Assembly (NCBI RefSeq): GCF_900111075.1
Contig: NZ_FOFZ01000019.1
Location: 1-61,942 of the forward strand
DNA length: 61,942 nucleotides
Direction of reading: 5' to 3'
From: Flavobacterium frigoris
Lineage (GTDB): Bacteria; Bacteroidota; Bacteroidia; Flavobacteriales; Flavobacteriaceae
The first letter of the stretch is position 1; every line of letters begins with the position of its first letter. Below the pieces are notes generated by a model. It searched no databases and had not been told where the DNA came from. It worked only from the letters and a program-made list of their open reading frames with translations. Below are positions 1 through 9,570 of the stretch, piece after piece. Position numbers and translations under genes: made by a program.

Positions 1-94
1 CAAATTTCATATGTTTTTCTATTTTTACTATTAGAATAATCCATCCCCATTCTTATAAAATGAGGATTTCTTACTCTTAATAACTTGATTTTTT

Positions 95-3000
95 TTAATT
101 TTTAACTAAAAGGTTTTTTGTAAAATATTTACCATTTGCTAAGGTTAGTTTTACAATATAAATCCCCTCAACACTTGGCGCTACCATCTCTACTGTGTTA
201 TTATCAACAACAGTATCTATCATTAGCGTTCCAAGTATATTAAACACCGTAACACGCGCATTTTGCAATTTAGCCGCCTCAACGTTAGTAATAAGTTGGT
301 ACACTGAATTACTTCTAACAGGGTTAGGTGCAATCTTTAAATATTCTACTTCTACTGAAGGAGAGAATGTCAAAGGACAAGTAGTAACTACTGTACCATC
401 AACTTTTGTAGCCATGGCATAATATGTTCCGCTTAAAACTCCGTTATCTTTAAAATATTGAGCCGTTTGACCCGAAACTAAAACTCCATTTTTATACCAG
501 CTATACGCTTTAAAACTATTAGAACTATTATCAAAAAAGATAACATCATCAAAATGTTTTCTAATTAAATTAGGTTGGCTATTTACAACTGTTATCGTAG
601 CTGTTCCATAAGAAATATTCCCGCTGTTATCAGTAACTTTTAAAGTAACCGTATTCACTCCAACATCGGCACAACTAAATAAAGACTTATCAAGTTCTAA
701 TAAAGCTATACCACAATTGTCTGTTGAACCATTGTTTACTGCGGCAGCAGCTACCAATACATTTGATGAAGCATCTAGTTGAACTGTAATATTTTTAGTA
801 AACACTACTGGAGCGATTTTATCTTCAACCGTTACAATTGCTGTTTGAGTAGCAACGTTTCCGTTTTTATCGGTAACCGTTAATATAACTGTATTAGCGC
901 CAACATTAGCACAAGTAAAAGTTGTTTTATCTAATGTCAAAGTAGTAATGCCGCAAGCATCAGATGAGCCATTGTTTATATCAGCAAGGACAATTGAAGC
1001 AGTACCAGCTGCATTTAATTGAATAGTCTTATTTTTAGTAACTACAACTGGCGCTACTTTATCTTCAACAGTTACAATCGCTGTTTTAGAAGAAACGTTT
1101 CCGCTATTATCGGTAACAGTTAAAGTAACGGTGTTATCTCCAATATTAGCGCATGTAAAAGCAGTTTTATCAAGTTCAATTCGGCTGATTCCACAATTAT
1201 CCGTTGAACCATTATCAATATCTGCTACGGCAATCGTCACATTTCCTGTAGCATCTAAAGCTACAGTGATACTCTGTCCCAGTACTGAAGGAAGAGTTAT
1301 ATCATCGATAACAACATTTTGTGTTTGTGAACTTGTATTACCATTGCCATCATCATAAGTCCAAGTTACAACCGTTGTTCCTTGCAATGTGATAGGCAGA
1401 ACTGCATTGTGTGATACCATCACATTGCTAGAGCAGTTATCAGATGCTGTTGGAGCAACTAAGCTTGTAACACTACATTCTGCGGTAACATCTGCTAAAA
1501 TTGTAACATCCGCAACTGGAGCAGTAACATCATTAATAACAACATTTTGAACTTGTGTACTTGTATTTCCGTTTCCGTCATCATAAGTCCAAGTTACAGC
1601 CGTTGATCCTTGCAATGTAATAGGCAGAACCGCATTGTGCGATACCGAAACAATGCCAGAGCAGTTATCAGTTGCTGTTGGAGCAACTAAGCTTATTACA
1701 CTACATTCTGCGATAACATCTGCTAATATCGTAACATCAGCAACTGGAGCAGTAACATCATTAATAACAACATTTTGAACTTGTGTACTTGTATTTCCGT
1801 TTCCGTCATCATAAGTCCAAGTTACAACTGTTGATCCTTGCAATGTCATAGGCAGAACCGCATTGTGGGATACCGACACAATCCCAGAGCAGTTATCAGT
1901 TGCTGTTGGCGCCACTAAACTTGTCACACTACATTCTGCGATAACATCTCCTAATATCATAACATCCGCAACTGGAGCAGTAACATCATTAATAACAACA
2001 TTTTGAACTTGTGTGCTTGTATTTCCGTTTCCGTCATCATAAGTCCAAGTTACAGCAGTCGTTCCTTGTGCCGTAATTGGAAAAACAGCATTATTCGTAA
2101 CTATTACATCCGCAGTACAATTATCTGTAGGTATTGGAGCTACTAAACTTACAACACTACATTCTGATAATATTGTAGGTAATTGACTATAAATATAGTG
2201 AATCGTTATTGTTCCACTTAACCAATCTGCTCTCCAGCCTCCCCAACCAACAAAGTACATTTCTAAAGAATTTGTCCCTCCATAATTATACGCACTAACG
2301 GAACCCGAATAACTTAAATTAAAACTATTAGCGGTATGAAAAAGTTGTCCGCCACCAATATATTGTCCAGCAACATTCAAATTGCTATACAAACCAGTAC
2401 CTCCCCACCCTTGGTCTACCGCAGTATAGTCAATATCAATTCCTACAACTACTGCCCCAACAGGTAATGGATCTACAAAACTCCAAACATATGGTGACCA
2501 ACCAGATGTTGATCCAGGAGTTGGTGTAAGTGTAACACTTCCAGAAAGCAAAATTGGAGCTGGAGCTGTAATATCATTAATAATAACATTTTGAGTTTGT
2601 GTACTCCTATTACCGTTTCCATCATCGTAAGTCCATGTTACAACTGTCGTTGTTCCTTCTCCTGTAATTGGGAAAACAGCGTCGTTTGTTACTAATATGG
2701 TAGCTGTTGAACAGTTGTCTGTGGCTGTTGGTGAAACTAAACTTGTTACACTACATTCTGCTTTTATGTCTCCTAAAGTAACTAAATTTGCCACTGGAGC
2801 AGATATATCACCAACAACAACATTAAAGATACTAGAAGATCTATGACCGAGATTATCTTCAGCCGTTACTGTAACAGGAGTTATTCCCAATGGAAATATC
2901 GAACTTGAAGGTAAATCGTATGTTATAATTGGACTTCCATCACAAGCGTCAATCGCACTTGCAGTATAGACCGCACTTGCAGGGATACAACTATCCACTA

Positions 3001-3505
3001 TTACATCTGGACTAGTTATTACCGGAGGAAGCACGTCAACAAAAGTTTTACTGAAAGAAACTGGATACAAATTAGCACACGCTTCTTGTAAAGTCGCACT
3101 AAGTCCATAATTTAAAGTGATCGTGATTTGAACTCCACAAACAGCTGGAGCAAAATCGTAATAAACCCAATTGTTATTACTATTTGCTTCAACGGCGCAA
3201 GAACTTAATACAGTAAGCGCAGTACCTGTACCCGGTAAACTAGCAAAAGGCGTGTTATTAGCAACACCTGAAGGAGCAACATCTGCAGTACTCGAATTAG
3301 ACCCATACATTGTAGTAATATTCATACCATCAGCAGCACTTAACATACTGAAATCCAAAGGTCCATGCCAATGTTCGATGTAAAGTCGAACATACCCATT
3401 GCTTAATTCGCGATAAACCACTTGTACTCCGTGAGCATCTATGTCAGGCATTCCCATAAATAGCAGTAATACAATCAATAATTTTTTGAGTAATTTTTTT
3501 TTCAT
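95..3505 (-). CDS. Large secreted repeat protein with T9SS type A sorting domain
   Basis: 1136-aa protein with an N-terminal signal peptide (MKKKLLKKLLIVLLLFMGM) and a C-terminal domain of about 80 residues typical of T9SS type A cargo: it opens with LKIAPNPV and ends with GIYIVKLTLANGKYFTKNLLV. The body is built of Ig/HYR-like beta-sandwich repeats. One set has a 76-residue period with the phrases TATDNCS and VTWTYDDGNGN. Near the C-terminus a second set of about 82 residues carries NNGSTDNCGI and TVTVED-like phrases. A stretch of about 130 non-repetitive residues (DNA around 2170-2570) interrupts the first set. The protein is likely exported by the T9SS and held at or released from the cell surface; adhesion is a guess from the repeats. 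The export signals are clear, but the ligand and role are unknown. The gene stands alone with a hairpin in its 5' leader. Confidence 0.85.
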   Translation of the reverse strand: MKKKLLKKLLIVLLLFMGMPDIDAHGVQVVYRELSNGYVRLYIEHWHGPLDFSMLSAADGMNITTMYGSNSSTADVAPSGVANNTPFASLPGTGTALTVLSSCAVEANSNNNWVYYDFAPAVCGVQITITLNYGLSATLQEACANLYPVSFSKTFVDVLPPVITSPDVIVDSCIPASAVYTASAIDACDGSPIITYDLPSSSIFPLGITPVTVTAEDNLGHRSSSIFNVVVGDISAPVANLVTLGDIKAECSVTSLVSPTATDNCSTATILVTNDAVFPITGEGTTTVVTWTYDDGNGNRSTQTQNVIINDITAPAPILLSGSVTLTPTPGSTSGWSPYVWSFVDPLPVGAVVVGIDIDYTAVDQGWGGTGLYSNLNVAGQYIGGGQLFHTANSFNLSYSGSVSAYNYGGTNSLEMYFVGWGGWRADWLSGTITIHYIYSQLPTILSECSVVSLVAPIPTDNCTADVIVTNNAVFPITAQGTTAVTWTYDDGNGNTSTQVQNVVINDVTAPVADVMILGDVIAECSVTSLVAPTATDNCSGIVSVSHNAVLPMTLQGSTVVTWTYDDGNGNTSTQVQNVVINDVTAPVADVTILADVIAECSVISLVAPTATDNCSGIVSVSHNAVLPITLQGSTAVTWTYDDGNGNTSTQVQNVVINDVTAPVADVTILADVTAECSVTSLVAPTASDNCSSNVMVSHNAVLPITLQGTTVVTWTYDDGNGNTSSQTQNVVIDDITLPSVLGQSITVALDATGNVTIAVADIDNGSTDNCGISRIELDKTAFTCANIGDNTVTLTVTDNSGNVSSKTAIVTVEDKVAPVVVTKNKTIQLNAAGTASIVLADINNGSSDACGITTLTLDKTTFTCANVGANTVILTVTDKNGNVATQTAIVTVEDKIAPVVFTKNITVQLDASSNVLVAAAAVNNGSTDNCGIALLELDKSLFSCADVGVNTVTLKVTDNSGNISYGTATITVVNSQPNLIRKHFDDVIFFDNSSNSFKAYSWYKNGVLVSGQTAQYFKDNGVLSGTYYAMATKVDGTVVTTCPLTFSPSVEVEYLKIAPNPVRSNSVYQLITNVEAAKLQNARVTVFNILGTLMIDTVVDNNTVEMVAPSVEGIYIVKLTLANGKYFTKNLLVKN
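1303..2214 (-). repeat. Tandem 228-bp coding repeats (76-residue units)
   Basis: Direct repeats inside the large T9SS cargo gene. The landmark CATTAATAAC begins at 1531, 1759 and 1987, and a diverged form is at 1303, so the period is exactly 228 bp. The three units from 1531 to 2214 are nearly identical in DNA. A further related unit sits beyond the non-repetitive insert, near 2571. Near-identity suggests recent amplification or homogenisation. Confidence 0.9.
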
Positions 3506-3531
3506 AGTAATTTTTTTAGTTATTTTTTGTC

Positions 3532-3564
3532 ATTCCTTCTTTGTTTCAAGCAACAAAAAGGAAT
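3532..3564 (-). promoter_or_regulatory. Hairpin in the 5' leader of the T9SS cargo gene
   Basis: ATTCCTTCTTTGTT (3532-3545) pairs with AACAAAAAGGAAT (3552-3564), leaving a 6-nt loop and one bulged base. It lies 26 bp ahead of the start codon at 3505. It could stabilise the message or affect translation; this is an inference from position. Confidence 0.4.
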
Positions 3565-4685
3565 AACACTTTTTTTGTTGTTGTTTTTAAATATGTAAGC
3601 CAGATTCGCGCACTCCATTACAGATTAAAATTGTCAAAAAGAGAATGTGCTTAACATTCTTCTAATTTTTTCAAAGAAAACAGCCTTCTAACTTCTATCA
3701 ATAATGAATAGTATTTAAAGTAAAAACTTTTACAACTTAGTAGCGCCATAGCTTTTTATTTTATGAATTTACAAATCTCGAATAACAAAAATATGTAATT
3801 TTTTTCTTGTTTTTATACCAATTCGTTACATATAATATAAAACTTATCCTAACTTAACTACATTATCGTTAAAGTACCTATAAAACTGATTAAATACCTT
3901 TTGTGTTAACTTATTGTTAAATAGATGAATTTAAGTTTATTAAATTATAGTAGTCTGACATGCTAATACTTGCTTTTTCAAGTACAACCTCACCACCGAC
4001 ATCTTATCGTATTGTAGCGTTTGTCTTTTATTAAAAATGCGGCAACTATTCGAAGTTTCATAGTCCTATTTCACCGACACTATTACCCTCTCACAAAACA
4101 CACATCTTTTTGGTGTAAAACCCTTTCAAAACAGAACTTTTTATCAAATACTTCAATTCAAAAATTATATTTTTTTACCTATTAAATCACCTTGACAATA
4201 ATGTAGTTAGTGTATTCTTAAATCAAACACGCTTAATTATTGTAAAAAAGAACTTTTGTCTTATTTTATGAGTCAAAATTAAACCACAATCGAGGGACTA
4301 GGAAAAAAATGTTACGAAACGGCTATTTATTGTCATGAAACTAATCGTATCATCAAACGTCTTACCAAAACAGTAAAAACTTTATTATTGCACTGCTATT
4401 CTTTTTAAACACTAAAATTCACACTTTTTAAAACAATCATTTCTTAGGTGTACCAAAATTTTCAATACAACTACTAGTTTAGACTTTCGAATAAAAGTAG
4501 TAACTACCTACTCATTTAAATCAGATATAAATACCTGTTTTTAAACTCCATAAGCTATTTAATTAACTTAAAAATGAAAAAGCCTATGATCTATGACCTA
4601 CCATAAACAATCCGCTGGCTATAATTGATAAAACTAGAATACTAAAGAAAATAAAATAGGATTTTCGCATTTGGTGTATATAAAG

Positions 4686-4693
4686 TATCTTTG
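4686..4693 (+). promoter_or_regulatory. -7 promoter box upstream of purK
   Basis: TATCTTTG fits the Bacteroidota consensus TAnnTTTG and would give a leader of about 70 nt before purK. No good -33 element lies at the expected spacing. Confidence 0.5.
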
Positions 4694-4768
4694 CCAGTAA
4701 AAAACAACTACACAATGACACGAGCGTAGCGACTGCATTTGACCGTTAACAAACAATAACTAAAACAA

Positions 4769-5926
4769 ATGAATTATTTTTCTTCTAATTTTAAACTAGG
4801 AATATTAGGTGGTGGTCAACTGGGCAAAATGCTTTTGTTTGATACCCGAAAATTTGATATACAAACCTATGTTTTGGATCCAAGTGATGAAGCGCCTTGC
4901 AAAATTGCCTGTGATCAATTCTTCAAAGGAGATTTGATGGATTTTGATACCGTTTACAATTTTGGAAAAAAAGTCGATGTTTTAACGTTCGAAATTGAAC
5001 TCGTTAATCTAGACGCTTTAGTAAAATTAGAAAACGAAGGGTTGAAAGTATATCCTTCGCCAAAAACACTAAAACTAATCCAGAATAAAGGGACTCAGAA
5101 AGATTTTTATGCCGAACATGCAATCCCAACAGCAAATTATAAGCGTTTTAATGATTTAAAAAGCCTAGTTGTTGAAATATTAGATTCTAAATTAAGAATG
5201 CCTTTTGTATGGAAATGTACTGAATTTGGCTATGACGGAAACGGAGTAAAAGTAATCCGACAAATCTCAGATATAGACCAGCTCCCCAATGTACAATGTA
5301 TTGCCGAAGATATGGTTCCGTTCAAAAATGAATTGGCTGTTATTGTTTGTCGAAATCCTTCAGGGGAAATCAGAACGTATCCGGTGGTCGAAATGGAATT
5401 TCACCCAGAAGCCAATCAAGTAGAATATGTGATTTGTCCCGCACGAATTGATGACAAAGTAGCTGAAAAAGCGAGAGCAATCGCCTTGCAAGTTTCTGAG
5501 AAATTCAATCATGTAGGTTTATTGGCTGTTGAAATGTTTCAAACAGAAGATGATGAAATTTTAATAAACGAAGTCGCACCACGACCTCATAATTCAGGAC
5601 ATTATTCCATTGAAGCTAGCTACACTTCACAGTTTGAAAATCACCTTAGAGCGATTCTTGATTTACCTTTGGGTAACACAGATAGTAAAGTAGCCGGAAT
5701 TATGGTTAATTTAGTGGGTGCGGAAGGATTCTCTGGAAATGTTATTTACGAAAACATCGAAAAAATATTAGGTTGGAATGGGGTTACACCACATATCTAC
5801 GGTAAGAAACAAACACGCCCTTTTAGAAAAATGGGACATGTAACTATCGTAAATAGCGATATTAAAGAAGCAAGAAGAATTGCCGAAGAGGTAAAGAATA
5901 CAATTAGAGTGATTAGTTTGCAGTAA
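4769..5926 (+). CDS. purK: 5-(carboxyamino)imidazole ribonucleotide synthase (PurK)
   Basis: 385 aa, normal for PurK. The enzyme uses ATP and bicarbonate to carboxylate AIR to N5-CAIR in purine synthesis. The N-terminus has the Rossmann-like LGILGGGQLGKML stretch, followed by the ATP-grasp core (KGTQKDFYAEHAIPT, FVWKCTEFGYDGNGV, AEDMVPFKNELAVIV) and the metal and ATP-binding segment EVAPRPHNSGHYSIEA. The C-terminal lid domain contains KMGHVTIV. purE follows 49 bp downstream in the same direction, so the two consecutive enzymes of the ATP-dependent CAIR route are very probably co-transcribed. The start is well placed ahead of the first conserved strand. Confidence 0.97.
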   Translation: MNYFSSNFKLGILGGGQLGKMLLFDTRKFDIQTYVLDPSDEAPCKIACDQFFKGDLMDFDTVYNFGKKVDVLTFEIELVNLDALVKLENEGLKVYPSPKTLKLIQNKGTQKDFYAEHAIPTANYKRFNDLKSLVVEILDSKLRMPFVWKCTEFGYDGNGVKVIRQISDIDQLPNVQCIAEDMVPFKNELAVIVCRNPSGEIRTYPVVEMEFHPEANQVEYVICPARIDDKVAEKARAIALQVSEKFNHVGLLAVEMFQTEDDEILINEVAPRPHNSGHYSIEASYTSQFENHLRAILDLPLGNTDSKVAGIMVNLVGAEGFSGNVIYENIEKILGWNGVTPHIYGKKQTRPFRKMGHVTIVNSDIKEARRIAEEVKNTIRVISLQ

Positions 5927-5975
5927 TCAATTTACAGCAGCGGTTAAACACAATAAACTACAAACAAAAAACACA

Positions 5976-6464
5976 ATGAGCAAAGTAGCCATAATAATGG
6001 GAAGTATCTCTGATATGCCCGTAATGCAAGACGCCATCGAAGTATTAAAAGGCTTCGGAATCGAAATCGAAGTAGATATTGTTTCGGCACATAGAACACC
6101 CGAAAAGTTATTCGATTTTAGTCAAAACGCACATCTTCGAGGAATTTCGGTTGTGATTGCCGGCGCTGGAGGAGCAGCTCATTTACCTGGAATGGTCGCC
6201 TCAATGTCACCATTACCCGTAATTGGGGTTCCTGTAAAATCAAGTAATTCTATTGATGGTTGGGACAGTATTTTATCAATCCTTCAAATGCCTGGAGGCG
6301 TTCCCGTAGCTACTGTCGCCTTAAACGGCGCTAAAAATGCTGGAATACTAGCCGCCCAGATCATAGGAAGCCATGATAAAGCAATCTTAGAAAAAGTGAT
6401 ACAATATAAATTAGGACTAAAAGAATCTGTAATTATTGCATCCGAAAGTTTACTAAAAAAATAA
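5976..6464 (+). CDS. purE: N5-carboxyaminoimidazole ribonucleotide mutase (PurE class I)
   Basis: 162 aa, the size of class I PurE, which moves the carboxylate of N5-CAIR to give CAIR. The family signature is intact: VAIIMGSISDMPVM near the start, VSAHRTPEKL, and the glycine-rich IAGAGGAAHLPGMVAS. The adjacent purK confirms the bacterial two-step route. A strong hairpin terminator follows 14 bp after the stop codon, so this is the last gene of the operon. Confidence 0.97.
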   Translation: MSKVAIIMGSISDMPVMQDAIEVLKGFGIEIEVDIVSAHRTPEKLFDFSQNAHLRGISVVIAGAGGAAHLPGMVASMSPLPVIGVPVKSSNSIDGWDSILSILQMPGGVPVATVALNGAKNAGILAAQIIGSHDKAILEKVIQYKLGLKESVIIASESLLKK

Positions 6465-6478
6465 CACTTCCTTATATA

Positions 6479-6510
6479 AACAAAGGCTTCCTATTATGGA
6501 AGCCTTTGTT
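6479..6510 (+). terminator. Terminator after purE
   Basis: A perfect 13-bp stem, AACAAAGGCTTCC / GGAAGCCTTTGTT, with a 6-nt loop. It lies between convergent genes and could work in both directions, though the T-run is short. Confidence 0.8.
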
Positions 6511-6541
6511 GTTTCTAAAGCGTTTTATATTTTGCCTCAAA

Positions 6542-7210
6542 TTAGTCCTCTTCTTCAATTTCTTCAAGAACACTTTCAAATTCAGATGCTATTATATCTT
6601 CATTATTAATCCAATTCTCTGAAGTAACCAAGCTGAAGTTTACATTATCCTTTGTACTTAATTCCCAAACAATACCTTCGGCAGTAGGAAAAGGAATGTT
6701 TTTAGTCATCTGGTCTTCAAATAATCTTTTGATTAAATTTCTATCAGATAACCCTTTATTCAATAATTTCAATACGTTTTCAGCCGTTAGTTCTTTGACT
6801 TCACCATCAGTTGGTGTCATTGAGAAATGAACAACAGACGCTTTGGTGTTAGGAAATTTTCCGTTATAGGCTTTATAAAGCAATTGATTGATATGAAACA
6901 ATCTTGCTTGCATATGAATTTCAGGATATTCTTCACATACTTTATCAATTAACATATTATGCGAAATTTGCTCAATTTGCCCCTCATTTAATTCTTCCCC
7001 CAGTTTGTAAGCAAGTAAAATTTCGGCAGCTTCATTTGGCTCATAATCAGATATGGCCATTTCTAGTAATTCTGGTAAATTCTTTTTTTCGGCTGTAGCT
7101 GCATCTGGAAAATTAAATTTCTCTAATAACTGGATATAATCTTCATCTGACCAATACCCTTCCACTTCGTTTACAGTATCAATGCGCTTTATTATAATTT
7201 GATAATTCAT
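6542..7210 (-). CDS. Unknown acidic protein, 222 aa
   Basis: I do not recognise this protein. It has no signal peptide or membrane segment, so it is probably cytoplasmic. It is mainly helical in appearance and rich in Glu and Asp, ending in a run of acidic residues (EFESVLEEIEEED). The N-terminal part begins with MNYQIIIKRIDTVNEVEGYW; the middle has a helical stretch with AAEILLAYKLGEELNEGQ; the C-terminal part (about residues 160-205) resembles a small mixed domain with NIPFPTAEGIVWELSTKD. It is convergent with purE and shares no operon with a named gene. Codon use looks like the neighbours, so it is a genuine gene of unknown function. Confidence 0.75.
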   Translation of the reverse strand: MNYQIIIKRIDTVNEVEGYWSDEDYIQLLEKFNFPDAATAEKKNLPELLEMAISDYEPNEAAEILLAYKLGEELNEGQIEQISHNMLIDKVCEEYPEIHMQARLFHINQLLYKAYNGKFPNTKASVVHFSMTPTDGEVKELTAENVLKLLNKGLSDRNLIKRLFEDQMTKNIPFPTAEGIVWELSTKDNVNFSLVTSENWINNEDIIASEFESVLEEIEEED

Positions 7211-7379
7211 TACTTATATATTATTGTTACTAATTAGCTTATTCAAAACCTTATCTAATTTTACAATTTAGGCTTTTTAAAGTGCCTAGAAAAATAAATA
7301 ACATTTCTATAACATAACCTTTGTAGCTTAAAGCTTGAAAACACTGCTGCTTTGTAATCTCCTTTTTTTAATAAATCGC

Positions 7380-7387
7380 TACCTTTG
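7380..7387 (+). promoter_or_regulatory. -7 promoter box of the M3 peptidase gene
   Basis: TACCTTTG matches TAnnTTTG exactly and lies 47 bp before the ATG at 7434. A TTTG at 7351-7354 is the nearest -33 candidate, but the gap of 25 bp is longer than usual. Confidence 0.6.
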
Positions 7388-7433
7388 CAATTAGAAACAT
7401 TCCGTTTCAACGAATTAAATTAATGACTACCTA

Positions 7434-9461
7434 ATGAAAATATTAACGACGAAATTTAATACCAAATACGATACAGCACCTTTTTCTAAAATAAAAAACG
7501 AGGACTTTCTTCCCGCTTTTACCGAAGGAATAGCCTTGGCAAAAGCCGAAATCGATGCGATTGTACAAAACGAAGATGTCCCTACTTTTACAAACACCAT
7601 TGAAGCCTTAGATTTTAGTGGCTACACACTAGATCGTCTTTCAAGCATTTTCTTCAATTTGAATTCAGCAGAAACCAATGACGAAATTCAAAAAATCGCT
7701 CAAGAAGTTTCTCCGTTATTATCCGATTTCGGGAACGATATCCGATTGAATGCGGAGTTATTTGCTAAAGTTAAAGCTGTACACGAACAAAAAGCAACTT
7801 TGAACCTCAACCCGGAGCAAACTACTTTATTGGACGAAAAATATAAAAGTTTTTCTCGAAATGGAGCCAATCTAACCGAAGACAAAAAAATCAAACTACG
7901 TGCAATTGACAAGGAACTATCAAAGACAAGTTTGCAGTTTGGTGAAAATGTATTAGCCGAAACCCAAGCTTTTCAAATGCATCTTACTGATGAAAAAGAC
8001 TTATCCGGCTTACCAGAAGGAACCATAGAAGCCGCTCGTTCTTTGGCGAAAAGCCAAGAAAAAGAAGGTTGGATTTTCACTTTAGATTACCCTAGCTATG
8101 TTCCATTTGTGACTTATGCTGATAACAGGGAGTTGCGTAAAAAAATGGCGATTGCTTTTGGAGCCAAAGGTTTTCAAAACAATGAATTAGACAACCAACA
8201 AAATGTTTTTAAAATTGCCAAATTGCGTTTCGACAGAGCACAACTTTTAGGATATGCTACTCACGCTGATTTTGTACTAGAAGAAAGAATGGCTGAAAGT
8301 CCGGAGAAAGTAAAAAAATTCTCTTTGGATTTATTGGAAAAAGCAAAACCCGCTGCGGTAAAAGAATTTGCTGATTTAACGGCTTTCGCCAAAAAATTAG
8401 ATGGATTAGAAGAACTAGAGAAATGGGATGGCGCATATTACTCCGAAAAACTAAAACAAGAACTGTTCAGCTTAGATGATGAAAAATTAAAACCATATTT
8501 CCAACTGGAAAAAGTGCTTAATGGTGCTTTTGCTATCGCTGGTAAATTATACGGCTTAACATTTACCGAAGTTTTTGATATCGACAAGTACCACGAAGAA
8601 GTGACTACTTATGAAGTAACGGATGAAAAAAACGAATTAGTTGCTATTTTTTATGCCGATTTTTTCCCTCGAAAAGGAAAACGTAATGGTGCTTGGATGA
8701 CTTCGTACAAATCACAATTTGTAAAAAACGGAATCAACGAAAGACCCCACATTTCAAACGTATGTAATTTCACGAAACCTACAGAAACGAAGCCTTCCTT
8801 ATTGACTTTTAATGAGGTACTGACTTTGTTCCATGAATTTGGACATGGATTACACGGTATGTTAGCCAACACTAAGTATCCAAGTTTATCCGGAACTTCT
8901 GTTTATTGGGATTTTGTAGAACTACCAAGCCAAGTAATGGAAAACTGGTGCTACGAACCAGAAGCTTTGGCTTTGTTTGCCACACATTATCAAACAGGCG
9001 AAATCATACCTATTGAATTAGTTCAAAAAATCAAGGAAAGCTCCAATTTTCAAGAAGGGATGGCAACCATGCGTCAGTTGAGTTTTGGCTTGTTAGACAT
9101 GGGATGGCATGGACAGGATCCTTCGTCTATAACAGATATTAAAGCTTTTGAAACAGAACAATTTGCAGATACTAAATTATATCCTGAGGTAAAAGAAAAT
9201 GCAATGAGCACCTCTTTTTCTCATATTTTCCAAGGAGGATATTCCGCTGGTTATTACAGCTACAAATGGGCTGAAGTTCTCGATGCTGACGCTTTTGAGT
9301 TCTTCCAAGAAAAAGGAATTTTCAATAAAGAAGTTGCTGATAAATTTAAAGACAATATCCTCTCTAAAGGAGGAACTGAACATCCTATGATTTTATACAA
9401 ACGCTTTAGAGGTCATGAACCAAGTCCAGACGCTTTGTTGAAAAGAGCGGGTCTTTTATAG
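7434..9461 (+). CDS. dcp: M3-family metallopeptidase (peptidyl-dipeptidase Dcp / oligopeptidase type)
   Basis: 675 aa, the usual length for Dcp and oligopeptidase A. The zinc site is complete: H467-E-F-G-H471 and the third ligand E496 in FVELPSQ. The C-terminal substrate-binding region has FSHIFQGGYSAGYYSYKWAEV, typical of M3 peptidases. There is no signal peptide, so it acts in the cytoplasm (or, if Dcp-like, on imported peptides), cutting short peptides. The N-terminal helical half begins with FNTKYDTAPFSKI, which favours Dcp over oligopeptidase A, but the two cannot be separated with certainty by eye. It is a single-gene unit with its own -7 box and terminator. Confidence 0.9.
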   Translation: MKILTTKFNTKYDTAPFSKIKNEDFLPAFTEGIALAKAEIDAIVQNEDVPTFTNTIEALDFSGYTLDRLSSIFFNLNSAETNDEIQKIAQEVSPLLSDFGNDIRLNAELFAKVKAVHEQKATLNLNPEQTTLLDEKYKSFSRNGANLTEDKKIKLRAIDKELSKTSLQFGENVLAETQAFQMHLTDEKDLSGLPEGTIEAARSLAKSQEKEGWIFTLDYPSYVPFVTYADNRELRKKMAIAFGAKGFQNNELDNQQNVFKIAKLRFDRAQLLGYATHADFVLEERMAESPEKVKKFSLDLLEKAKPAAVKEFADLTAFAKKLDGLEELEKWDGAYYSEKLKQELFSLDDEKLKPYFQLEKVLNGAFAIAGKLYGLTFTEVFDIDKYHEEVTTYEVTDEKNELVAIFYADFFPRKGKRNGAWMTSYKSQFVKNGINERPHISNVCNFTKPTETKPSLLTFNEVLTLFHEFGHGLHGMLANTKYPSLSGTSVYWDFVELPSQVMENWCYEPEALALFATHYQTGEIIPIELVQKIKESSNFQEGMATMRQLSFGLLDMGWHGQDPSSITDIKAFETEQFADTKLYPEVKENAMSTSFSHIFQGGYSAGYYSYKWAEVLDADAFEFFQEKGIFNKEVADKFKDNILSKGGTEHPMILYKRFRGHEPSPDALLKRAGLL

Positions 9462-9493
9462 ATTTAAGCAAGTAGGTTATTTTTTTTTAATAC

Positions 9494-9521
9494 AAACCGA
9501 AGTAGAAATGCTTCGGTTTTT
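9494..9521 (+). terminator. Terminator after the M3 peptidase
   Basis: A 9-bp stem AAACCGAAG / CTTCGGTTT with an 8-nt loop, followed by T residues, between convergent genes. Confidence 0.8.
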
Positions 9522-9570
9522 TATTTCAAAAACGTCATGAAACAGATCATTCTCTACCAAATCAATTTTC

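Larger units (their letters stand above)
3506..4768. other. 1.26-kb gene-free AT-rich spacer
   Basis: There is no open frame of useful length on either strand, no tRNA-like fold and no recognisable gene remnant. It holds the upstream region of the cargo gene on the left (leader hairpin 3532-3564) and of purK on the right (-7 box near 4686). The central part is AT-rich and dense in stop codons, consistent with an old, fully decayed gene or a long regulatory spacer; the sequence does not decide. Confidence 0.6.

Noticed and set aside
1303..2214. Regular direct repeats that might suggest a CRISPR array
   Set aside because: The 228-bp period lies fully within an open frame and encodes Ig-like domains; there are no short repeats with unique spacers and no cas genes.
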